Origin: an uncultured Collinsella sp.
GTDB lineage: Bacteria; Actinomycetota; Coriobacteriia; Coriobacteriales; Coriobacteriaceae
Assembly: GCA_900546115.1 (NCBI GenBank)
Contig: URBQ01000015.1
Coordinates: 1-57,886, forward strand
Direction: 5' to 3'
DNA length: 57,886 nucleotides
Shown: piece after piece, positions 50,913 through 57,886 of the stretch
How the letters are laid out: every line of letters starts with the position of its first letter
How positions within the stretch are numbered: the first letter of the stretch is position 1
Position numbers and translations under genes: made by a program
Notes under the pieces: model-generated
Told to the model about the DNA's origin: nothing
Database searches by the model: none
What the model saw: the letters and a program-made list of their open reading frames with translations, nothing else

Positions 50913-51071
50913 ATGGGTATACGTCGAAAGGGCACGCAGCTTTTCGTGCATTGCCTGAGCGGTGCGCGAAGCAACCAAGCTGTGAGTTTTCTTAAGCGTT
51001 CTGGGTATGGCAGTGTCAAGAATATCGGCGGCATAAGCGGCTACACGGGAAAGGTGGTGCGTTGGCTATGA
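50913..51071 (+). CDS. C-terminal rhodanese fragment
   Basis: 52 residues. Matches the second half of a rhodanese domain: HCLSGARSNQAVSFLKRSGY (active-site Cys and Arg loop) and SVKNIGGISGYTGKVV. The N-terminal half is absent; upstream is the terminator of the previous operon. The stop overlaps the next ATG as ATGA, so if translated it is coupled to the CoA-disulfide reductase gene. The ribosome site is poor (GGGG). Either a degraded gene that now acts as a leader, or a very short functional rhodanese. Confidence 0.6.
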   Translation: MGIRRKGTQLFVHCLSGARSNQAVSFLKRSGYGSVKNIGGISGYTGKVVRWL

Positions 51072-52759
51072 AGGTGGTTATCGTTGGAGGCGTCGCGGGC
51101 GGCGCATCGGCGGCGGCACGTTTGCGCAGACTCGACGAGCAGGCCCAAATTGTCATCTTTGAGCGCACGGGTTTTGTATCGTATGCCAACTGTGGGCTTC
51201 CGTACTACATTGGCGGCGTGATAGAAGAAGAGGGCGCATTGACGCTGCAGTCTCCCAAGGGCTTTTGGGATCGCTTTCGCATTGCGGTCAAGACGAGTCA
51301 CGAGGTGTTTGCCATCCATCCCGATTCGCATACGGTCGAGGTTCGCAATATGCTGACGGGCGAGGAATTTGTCGAGACGTATGACAAGCTCATCCTGTCG
51401 CCGGGTGCAAAGCCGATTCGCCCTGCGTTGCCGGGCATCGACTCGGATAAAATCTTTAGCCTACGCACCGTTGAGGACACGCTGCGTATTCACAGCTATG
51501 TTCGAGAGCGGCGACCGAGCAGTGCCGTCGTGATCGGCGGCGGCTTCATTGGCGTCGAGACGGCGGAGAATCTGTGCGAGCTGGGGCTCCAGGTGACCCT
51601 TCTGCAGCGTCCCGTCCAACTTATGAACAACCTGGATTACGACATGGCGACCCTTTTGCATACCGAGGTGCGTGAGCACGGTATCGATCTGCGCCTCAAG
51701 GCCGATGTGACAGGTTTTGAGGAAGTTGATGGCCGCGTTGTCACCCATGTTGCGGGCGATGACCCTATCGGAGCCGATATGGTGCTGCTTGCCATTGGCG
51801 TGGCACCTGAGAGCCATCTGGCGCAAGAGGCGGGGCTCGAACTGGGCATCAAGGGGGCTATTGTGGTCAACGACCGCATGGAGACCTCTGCTGCCGACGT
51901 GTATGCCGTGGGCGATGCCGTGCAGGTCACGCATCAGGTGACCGGCGAGGACGCGGTCATTTCGCTCGCCGGCCCCGCCAACAAGCAGGGGCGTGTCGTC
52001 GCCGATGTCATAGCCGGCATGGACAGCTGCTACCTCGGATTGTTGGGCTCATCGGTTATCAAGGTATTCGACTTGACGGCGGCAAGCACGGGACTATCCG
52101 AAAAGGCAGCACACGCGGCGGGAATTGACTGCGACAGCGTGGTCCTGTCGCCCGGTTCGCATGCGGGTTATTATCCGGGTGCAACGCCCCTGACCATGAA
52201 GGTTATCTTCGAGAAGCAGGGATTGCGCCTGCTGGGTGCGCAAATCGTGGGCATCGATGGTGTGGACAAGTGTATCGACGTTCTGGCGACTGCCATCCAG
52301 GCAGGCATGCGCGGCGATAGGCTTAAGGATTTGGACCTAGCATACGCGCCGCCGTACTCATCGGCGAAGGATCCCGTCAATATGGCGGGCTTTATGATCG
52401 AGAACCTCAATCGCGGCATACTGGCGCAGTGGCATTGGGAGGATGAGCCCAACTTGCCACGCGATGGCAGCGTGCAGCTGCTCGATGTTCGTACGGAAGG
52501 GGAGTATGAGCGCGGGCATATCGATGGTTTCGTAAACATTCCCGTCGATGATCTGCGCAATCGCCTGGGCGAGCTCGACCGGGCCAAGCCGGTCTACGTA
52601 ATTTGCCAGAGCGGCATTCGCAGCTACATTGCTTGCCGCATTTTGGCGCAGCATGGCTTTGAGTGCTTTAACTTCTCGGGCGGCTATCGCTTCTTTGCAG
52701 CCGTGACTGAGGCTCGCCGCGGCAGCGCTAACGTTATGCCGTGCGGGCTCGAAAAGTAG
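51068..52759 (+). CDS. CoA-disulfide-reductase-like FAD enzyme with rhodanese domain
   Basis: 563 residues. FAD/NAD(P) pyridine nucleotide disulfide oxidoreductase: GGVAGGASAAARLRR (FAD), active Cys in SYANCGLPYYIGG, IGGGFIGVETAENL (NAD(P)), VYAVGDAV. A dimerisation domain is followed by a C-terminal rhodanese domain (VQLLDVRTEGEYERGHIDGFVNIP, CQSGIRSY), the layout of CoADR-Rhd and Npsr-type enzymes that reduce polysulfide, persulfide or CoA disulfide. Start at ATG 51068, with AAAGGTGG upstream. Coupled to the rhodanese fragment. Confidence 0.93.
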   Translation: MKVVIVGGVAGGASAAARLRRLDEQAQIVIFERTGFVSYANCGLPYYIGGVIEEEGALTLQSPKGFWDRFRIAVKTSHEVFAIHPDSHTVEVRNMLTGEEFVETYDKLILSPGAKPIRPALPGIDSDKIFSLRTVEDTLRIHSYVRERRPSSAVVIGGGFIGVETAENLCELGLQVTLLQRPVQLMNNLDYDMATLLHTEVREHGIDLRLKADVTGFEEVDGRVVTHVAGDDPIGADMVLLAIGVAPESHLAQEAGLELGIKGAIVVNDRMETSAADVYAVGDAVQVTHQVTGEDAVISLAGPANKQGRVVADVIAGMDSCYLGLLGSSVIKVFDLTAASTGLSEKAAHAAGIDCDSVVLSPGSHAGYYPGATPLTMKVIFEKQGLRLLGAQIVGIDGVDKCIDVLATAIQAGMRGDRLKDLDLAYAPPYSSAKDPVNMAGFMIENLNRGILAQWHWEDEPNLPRDGSVQLLDVRTEGEYERGHIDGFVNIPVDDLRNRLGELDRAKPVYVICQSGIRSYIACRILAQHGFECFNFSGGYRFFAAVTEARRGSANVMPCGLEK

Positions 52760-52770
52760 CGCGCATTGGA

Positions 52771-52801
52771 ATGTGACAAAGTGACAGCCTCTTTGTCACA
52801 T
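52771..52801. repeat. Palindromic repeat, copy B
   Basis: ATGTGACAAAGTGAC-A-GCCTCTTTGTCACAT, 12 bases after the stop of the CoA-disulfide reductase gene. Similarity to copy A continues for about 20 bases (GATGTTAT..GCGGGA). Confidence 0.85.
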
Positions 52802-52980
52802 CGGGGATGTTATATGCGGGATGGTGCGCCATGCGGCGTGCTGTCCCGTTCGTTTTTTGGCGCGGTTCGTTACATTCCTCACTGGTATCGGCCAAAAATG
52901 AGGATAGAGTAGGACAAGCGCGCCGAACGTGAACGGCGGGGGAGCGGGCGAGCGCGCCCGCGCGAGAGAGGTTGCCGTCC

Positions 52981-55900
52981 ATGCTGGATCTCAGAGATAT
53001 TTGCAAAAGGTACGTTGCGCAGTCGTTTACGCAGGTGGCGCTCGACAGCGTGAGCTTGGCGTTTCGCGATAACGAGTTCGTGGCCATTCTGGGTCCCTCG
53101 GGTTCGGGCAAGACCACGATGCTCAACGTTATCGGCGGGCTCGATCACTTTGATTTCGGCGACCTGCTGATCGATGGCATCTCGACCAAGGATTTTCGCG
53201 ATCGCGATTGGGATGCCTATCGCAACAACCGCATCGGCTTTGTGTTCCAGAGCTATAACCTCATTCCGCACCAGACCATCTTGGAAAACGTCGAGCTGGC
53301 GCTCACGCTCACGGGCGTGGGGCATGCCGAGCGCCGCCAGCGTGCGCGCGAGGCGTTGGAGAAAGTTGGTCTGGGCGAGCACGTTAACAAGCGTCCGAGC
53401 CAGCTTTCGGGCGGGCAGATGCAGCGCGTGGCCATCGCCCGCGCCTTGATCAATGACCCTGAGATCGTCCTTGCCGACGAGCCGACCGGCGCTTTGGATT
53501 CAACGACATCTGTGCAGGTCATGGACCTGCTCAAGGACGTGGCGCGTGACCGTCTGGTCATCATGGTCACGCACAATCCCGAGCTGGCGTACCATTACGC
53601 CACGCGCATCGTCAACCTGGCGGACGGCAAGATCACTGACGATTCCGACCCCTTTGATGTAGCAAAGGCCACGCGCCGTGAGGCTAAGCCTACGCGCAAA
53701 ACCTCGATGAGCTTTGTGACGGCGCTGGGGCTTTCTGCCCGAAATCTTATGACCAAAAAGGGCCGCACGGCCATGACGGCCTTTGCGGGGTCGATTGGCA
53801 TTATCGGTATCGCGGCGATTCTGGCGCTGTCCAACGGCGTAAACGGCTACATCAAAAAGGTCGAGGAGGATACGCTCTCGAGCCACCCGCTCACCATTTC
53901 CAAGCAGGACTACGACCTGTCGTCCATGATGGGCGGACAGGGGGCTGCGGATGACGATACGTCCAAGAACGAGGGTTCGTCCGACGACGGCACCGACGGC
54001 AAAATGAAGGGGACCGATACGATCCCTGTGGTCACGGCCGTAAAGGATATGTTTGCGAGCGTTAAGTCCAACGACATGACGAGCTTTAGGGCGTGGCTTG
54101 ACGACGGCGGCGATGGTATTGACAAAGAAGTCAATACCATCCAGTACGGTTATGGTGTGGCGCCGGTTGTCTATCGTGCGGGTAAGGGTGACGAGAAGCC
54201 CGTTCGACTTGTTCCCAACGCTATGACCGAGGCCATGAGCGGCGGCGCGAGTTCGACGGTGACGGTGAGCATGGATTCCATGGGAACCTCGGTTTTTAAC
54301 GAGATGATTGACGACCAGAGCCTGCTCGACAGCCAGTACGATGTCGTGGCGGGACATTGGCCTACGTCTGCTAACGAAGCTGTAATGGTGCTTTCGAGTC
54401 ATGGAACGGTGGGCGATTACACGCTCTATAGCATTGGCGCGTTGGATATCAATGAACTCAACGATCTGGTTGACAGCGCCATGACGGCTGACGGTGGGGT
54501 CAAAACGCCCGAGACCGGCACCGACTTTACCATCGACGATGCGCTGTCTACGACGTTTAAGGTGTTGTCGCCGGCCGATGCCTATCGCAAAAACGAAGAG
54601 ACCGGCATGTGGACTGACATGTCTGGCGACGCCGACTTTATGACGGCCAAAGTTGCCGACGGTATTGACGTGCGTATTGTGGGCGTGGTGCGACCTAATG
54701 AGGCGGCCAATGCGAGTGCATTGTCTCCGGGCATTGCCTATACGCATGCGCTGACTCGCCAGCTTATGGAACGTGCCGCCAATTCGCAGATTGTGCAAGA
54801 GCAGCTTGCGCATCCCGAGACGGATGTCTTTACGGGCAAGTCTTTCGATGAACTGCAGGGCGAGGCCAAACAGGTCGTGGATCTGGGCAGTATGTTCAGC
54901 GTGGACGAGGCGGAGCTGAAGAACGCGTTCTCGTTCGATACATCTGCGCTCTCGGGTGCGGTCGGCGGTATCGACCTTTCTGGTATCGACTTATCCGGGC
55001 TGGACATTGACCTTTCGGGCATCGGGAAGGACATCGACTTTAGTGACATCATGGCCAAAGCGCCAACCCCAGATTTCTCGGGGATTTTCGATGGCTTGGA
55101 GCTCACACCCGAGCAAATGCAGCAGGTGGGAACGCTTGCCAACCAGCTGTTTGAGGGCTTTGTGCAGTCGGAGCAGTTTAAGGCCCTGACGCCCGAAGAT
55201 CTTAAGGACGCGTCAAAGCTCGCTGCCGCATTCTCGGCATATCTTGAGCATGATGCCGCAGCCCGGCAAATCCTGGCCCAGCTCAAAGCGCTCGGCGGCG
55301 ATGCCCTGGCCGAGCGCCTGCAGCAGGCGATGACCGACTATGTGCAAAAGCAGCTGGCTCCGTATCTGCAGCAGGCTATGGATCAGGTGATGAAGACAAT
55401 CAGCGAGCAGATAGCATCGACGGTATCGTCCCAGCTCAAGGCGGGCGCAGCAGGGCTCATGGACCAGATGGCAACGCAGATGTCGTCGAGCTTTGCCAAT
55501 CTGGCGAGCGCCATACACGTGGATGCGAGCGCCTTTGCTCATGCCATCCACTTTAACATGGACGCCGAGGACCTGAGTTCGCTCATGATGAGCTATGCCA
55601 AGGCGTCGAAGCTCACCTACGACAACAATCTGACCAAGTTGGGGTATGCGGACGAGGCAGACCCCATCTCGGTCAAGATTTTCCCGCGCGACTTTGAGGC
55701 CAAGGAGCGCGTGCTCGATCACATCGATGCGTACAACAAGCAGGTCAAAGCCGCCGGCCACGATGAGCAGGCAATCTCGTACACCGACTACATGGGCATC
55801 ATCATGGGTTCGGTAACCGACATCGTGAACACCATCAGCTTGGTGCTCATCGCATTCGTGAGTATCAGCCTGGTGGTGAGCTCCATCATGATCGGTATCA

Positions 55901-56235
55901 TCACCTACATCAGCGTGCTGGAGCGCAAAAAGGAGATCGGCATCCTGCGTGCGATCGGCGCATCAAAGCGCAACGTGGCAAACGTATTCAATGCCGAGAC
56001 CTTTATCGAGGGCCTCATCGCCGGCGTCTTTGCTATTGTCGTGGTGGTGCTTGTGAGCTTCCCAGTCAATGCCTGGGCGCTTGCGGCCAAACAGGTCCCC
56101 AATCTGATGAGCCTGCCCATGCAGGATGCATTGGTGCTCATTGCAATTTCGGTGCTGTTGACGGTCGTCGCTGGCCTGCTGCCGGCCCGCAGCGCATCCA
56201 AGAAGGACCCTGTGGAAGCCCTGCGCTCCGAATAA
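52981..56235 (+). CDS. MacB-like ABC transporter, ATPase and permease in one chain
   Basis: 1084 residues from the ATG of MLDLRDICK. Residues 1-230: ABC ATPase with GPSGSGKTT, LSGGQMQRVAIARAL, LADEPTGALDS and MVTHNP. One membrane helix follows (about 270-290), then a very large extracytoplasmic part of about 640 residues with coiled-coil and Ala/Gln-rich helices, and a short run of repeated DLSGI units (about 665-685). Three C-terminal FtsX-type helices end the protein, including EIGILRAIGASKRNVANVF. Layout matches MacB-type and antimicrobial-peptide or lipid exporters; substrate unknown. A loose GAGAGAGG lies before the ATG. Confidence 0.9.
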   Translation: MLDLRDICKRYVAQSFTQVALDSVSLAFRDNEFVAILGPSGSGKTTMLNVIGGLDHFDFGDLLIDGISTKDFRDRDWDAYRNNRIGFVFQSYNLIPHQTILENVELALTLTGVGHAERRQRAREALEKVGLGEHVNKRPSQLSGGQMQRVAIARALINDPEIVLADEPTGALDSTTSVQVMDLLKDVARDRLVIMVTHNPELAYHYATRIVNLADGKITDDSDPFDVAKATRREAKPTRKTSMSFVTALGLSARNLMTKKGRTAMTAFAGSIGIIGIAAILALSNGVNGYIKKVEEDTLSSHPLTISKQDYDLSSMMGGQGAADDDTSKNEGSSDDGTDGKMKGTDTIPVVTAVKDMFASVKSNDMTSFRAWLDDGGDGIDKEVNTIQYGYGVAPVVYRAGKGDEKPVRLVPNAMTEAMSGGASSTVTVSMDSMGTSVFNEMIDDQSLLDSQYDVVAGHWPTSANEAVMVLSSHGTVGDYTLYSIGALDINELNDLVDSAMTADGGVKTPETGTDFTIDDALSTTFKVLSPADAYRKNEETGMWTDMSGDADFMTAKVADGIDVRIVGVVRPNEAANASALSPGIAYTHALTRQLMERAANSQIVQEQLAHPETDVFTGKSFDELQGEAKQVVDLGSMFSVDEAELKNAFSFDTSALSGAVGGIDLSGIDLSGLDIDLSGIGKDIDFSDIMAKAPTPDFSGIFDGLELTPEQMQQVGTLANQLFEGFVQSEQFKALTPEDLKDASKLAAAFSAYLEHDAAARQILAQLKALGGDALAERLQQAMTDYVQKQLAPYLQQAMDQVMKTISEQIASTVSSQLKAGAAGLMDQMATQMSSSFANLASAIHVDASAFAHAIHFNMDAEDLSSLMMSYAKASKLTYDNNLTKLGYADEADPISVKIFPRDFEAKERVLDHIDAYNKQVKAAGHDEQAISYTDYMGIIMGSVTDIVNTISLVLIAFVSISLVVSSIMIGIITYISVLERKKEIGILRAIGASKRNVANVFNAETFIEGLIAGVFAIVVVVLVSFPVNAWALAAKQVPNLMSLPMQDALVLIAISVLLTVVAGLLPARSASKKDPVEALRSE

Positions 56236-56265
56236 TGTGACAAAGGGACAGTCCCTTTGTCACAT
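56235..56265. repeat. Palindromic repeat, copy C
   Basis: ATGTGACAAAGGGAC-A-GTCCCTTTGTCACAT, perfect 15-base arms; its first base is the last base of the transporter stop codon. Confidence 0.9.
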
Positions 56266-56280
56266 TGAGTGGCTTGTAAA

Positions 56281-56464
56281 TCGAGGTCTAATACTTTTCC
56301 AAGAAGTGAACGAGCAAAAACGGACCCCCGAAGCATCGACACTTTTGAGATGCAATTTCCTGCGGTTTTGGCAGCCAAATCCTGCGGTTTTGACGTCTGA
56401 AAATGTCGATGCTTCGGGGGTCCAAAAACGGTCGTTCACTTCTCGGAAAAGTATTAGACCTCGA
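56281..56464. repeat. 184-bp inverted-repeat (MITE-like) element
   Basis: Arms of about 65 bases (56281-56345 and 56400-56464) are near-perfect inverse copies; both contain GGTCTAATACTTTTCC and GGACCCCCGAAGCATCGACA. The centre has two copies of CCTGCGGTTTTG. No gene inside. Confidence 0.85.
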
Positions 56465-56506
56465 GATATAGACGGCGTTTGCGAGCGGAAATCAGAGCGC
56501 AAGCCC

Positions 56507-57640
56507 CTAGCGCTTTTTTGCAGAGAGCATGAGCCTAATTTCCGGATGGGTGTATTCGTCGAACTCTTCTTTGGGCTCGGTGTCAAAGGTGTAGTACGAC
56601 TTGATAGATTCGTCCTCCGTCTTGATGCTGATTTCTTCATATAGGGATCCGGCTAAAAATGCCTGTTTAAATTCATCCGACAGGCTGCATGGCGCGAGGA
56701 GGTCCGGTGTGGCAACGGAAATGTCCAACCCGTTGAGCGGGGCGCAGAGTGTCGCGATGTCCTGCTCGGCGCGGGCGAGGTTGTCTGCAAGGCTTGCCTC
56801 GGGGTCGATCTGACTGGTGTAATCGACGTCCGTGAGCATGCCGTTTGCATCAAAAGAAAGGTAGACATAGGCCGCTTGAGCGCCGAGGTCATTATCGCGC
56901 AGATAGCCGATAATGCGGTAGCCGTAGTCGTGATACGACTCGTACGGGTCGTCTGCCGCGACACGTTCGCACACGGGCTCCAAGGCATCTTGTGCGATGG
57001 CGAGCTGCTCGGCAGCTGCAGCCTTTCTGGCCTGAAGCTCGTTATTTCCCTGGACAAACTGCGGGATGTAGACGCCAAGCAGCACAATGGCGGGCACCAC
57101 TGCGAGAGCTATGACCTGCTTCTTGACGCTTGGAATCGTCACACCGTATGCGTTTGCCATGGCCTCGGCATTGCTTGAGGTCTCGACCAGCACGTCTGCC
57201 GCCGTGGCGACTGCCCCTACGGCGCCGGCGACCTCCGCGGCGCCGCCCAGGTTGCGCGCGAGATCGTTATCACTGTTTTTGAGCAGGCGACCGGCAGCTT
57301 GTGTGGCGAGCACGCCGGCGACCTCCGCGGAACGGTCCTTGTTGGTCTGGGCTACCGCAAGCCTGCTCTGCAGCTCCTTCCACTGTCTGCCCTGCATTCC
57401 AAAGCGCGGCGCAAGAGCGCAATAGCAAAAGATGACGAGTTCGATTACGGTGAGTGCGATGGCGGTATATATGCCCGCGGGTTGGAATTCCTTTTGGTGG
57501 AACGCGATATCGTTGATCATTTGGAGCGGCAACATCAACAGGCATGCTACGAACGACATGACGAGTGCGGTCGTAGCGATCTTGGGGTATGTGCAGTACC
57601 GCTGGATGCGTTTCTTTTCTTGTTCGGTGAGCTGCTGCAT
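56507..57640 (-). CDS. Hypothetical membrane protein
   Basis: 377 residues if the ATG of MQQLTEQEKKR (with GAGG five bases upstream) is used; an ATG six codons earlier is possible. Two membrane helices near 25-45 and 58-80, an Ala/Val-rich amphipathic middle (about 110-155), a third helix near 180-200, then an outer domain of about 170 residues rich in Asp and Glu, with DDPYESYHDYGYRIIGYLRD. No family recognised. The gene is convergent with the transporter, separated by repeats. Confidence 0.7.
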   Translation of the reverse strand: MQQLTEQEKKRIQRYCTYPKIATTALVMSFVACLLMLPLQMINDIAFHQKEFQPAGIYTAIALTVIELVIFCYCALAPRFGMQGRQWKELQSRLAVAQTNKDRSAEVAGVLATQAAGRLLKNSDNDLARNLGGAAEVAGAVGAVATAADVLVETSSNAEAMANAYGVTIPSVKKQVIALAVVPAIVLLGVYIPQFVQGNNELQARKAAAAEQLAIAQDALEPVCERVAADDPYESYHDYGYRIIGYLRDNDLGAQAAYVYLSFDANGMLTDVDYTSQIDPEASLADNLARAEQDIATLCAPLNGLDISVATPDLLAPCSLSDEFKQAFLAGSLYEEISIKTEDESIKSYYTFDTEPKEEFDEYTHPEIRLMLSAKKR

Positions 57641-57658
57641 GGGGGCCTCGACTCTCAT

Positions 57659-57886
57659 CGTTATTCGGGGGCGATGTGCATGCGCTCTTGAGTATAGATG
57701 AGTGGAGGGCGTCTGTTATTCAGACATAGCGGTCAACAGCATGCTGTTGGTGGTCATCGTGATCATGAACGTCGTTTTTGGAGCATAGAGCCGCTTTCGT
57801 GGGGCGAATGACGCGCAAGGGGGCTGCCGTGGGGTGGCGCGCGCAGACGTGGTGTAAGAGCGTCCCGAGGTCCGTCGCTGCAAGTC
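57659..57886. other. No gene seen at right edge
   Basis: About 230 bases without a supported gene. Short open frames lack ribosome binding sites. TATAGATG near 57695 might be a promoter element for the minus-strand gene. Confidence 0.4.

Overview
The window looks like the chromosome of a gut Actinobacterium of the class Coriobacteriia, most like Collinsella. The basis is GC-rich coding sequence, strong AGGAG-type ribosome binding sites, a type III glutamine synthetase, a cobalamin-dependent methionine branch, LuxR-type regulators with helical-repeat N-termini, and fermentative alcohol/glycerol dehydrogenases. The genus is inferred from protein style, not from a marker gene.

Layout. 1-5.8 kb (minus): a UPF0210 protein, then metF, the MetH reactivation protein and a short MetH that lacks the reactivation domain. 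6.1-8.3 kb: type III glutamine synthetase, with a long hairpin and a 21-bp dyad between it and metF. 8.3-9 kb: an inverted-repeat element, a tRNA-like remnant, tRNA-Glu and terminators. 9-13.4 kb (minus): a one-chain MurT-GatD lipid II amidating enzyme and two related helical hypotheticals. 13.8-17.5 kb: three iron/zinc alcohol and glycerol dehydrogenase paralogues in a row. 17.6-24.1 kb: a polyferredoxin, YchF, a DUF1648 membrane protein, a divergent XRE regulator/hypothetical pair around a perfect 26-bp palindrome, asparaginase and bifunctional GMP synthase.

24.2-30.8 kb is an accessory island. A RelB/DinJ-like antitoxin runs into a ~100-bp repeat that replaces its normal C-terminus. Then come a KAP-type NTPase and a one-chain GmrSD-like protein (DUF262 plus HNH-type DUF1524), then a second copy of the repeat, then three methyltransferase genes on the minus strand behind a palindromic operator with no regulator nearby. 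This is the best candidate for an undescribed system: a probable two-gene anti-phage cassette carried between direct repeats.

30.8-39.9 kb: a flavin reductase, two ATPases of the AAA_14/DUF4143 and DUF234 types, a type II topoisomerase pair (ParE/ParC-like), and an XRE regulator with a membrane protein. 40-45.5 kb (minus): a 1455-residue exported surface protein with a Tat-like leader and an LAGTG anchor, and a LuxR regulator. 45.8-46.8 kb: a second GMP synthase that has only the synthase half. 46.9-52.8 kb: a two-component system divergent from a redox cluster (48-residue CXXC protein, membrane polyferredoxin, TlpA-like lipoprotein), then a rhodanese fragment translationally coupled to a CoA-disulfide-reductase/rhodanese fusion. 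53-57.7 kb: a one-chain MacB-like ABC transporter and a membrane hypothetical. Small palindromic repeats are scattered at gene ends; three belong to one family, and one of these encodes the last residues of the sensor kinase.

All functions are read from protein sequence by eye; no searches were run.
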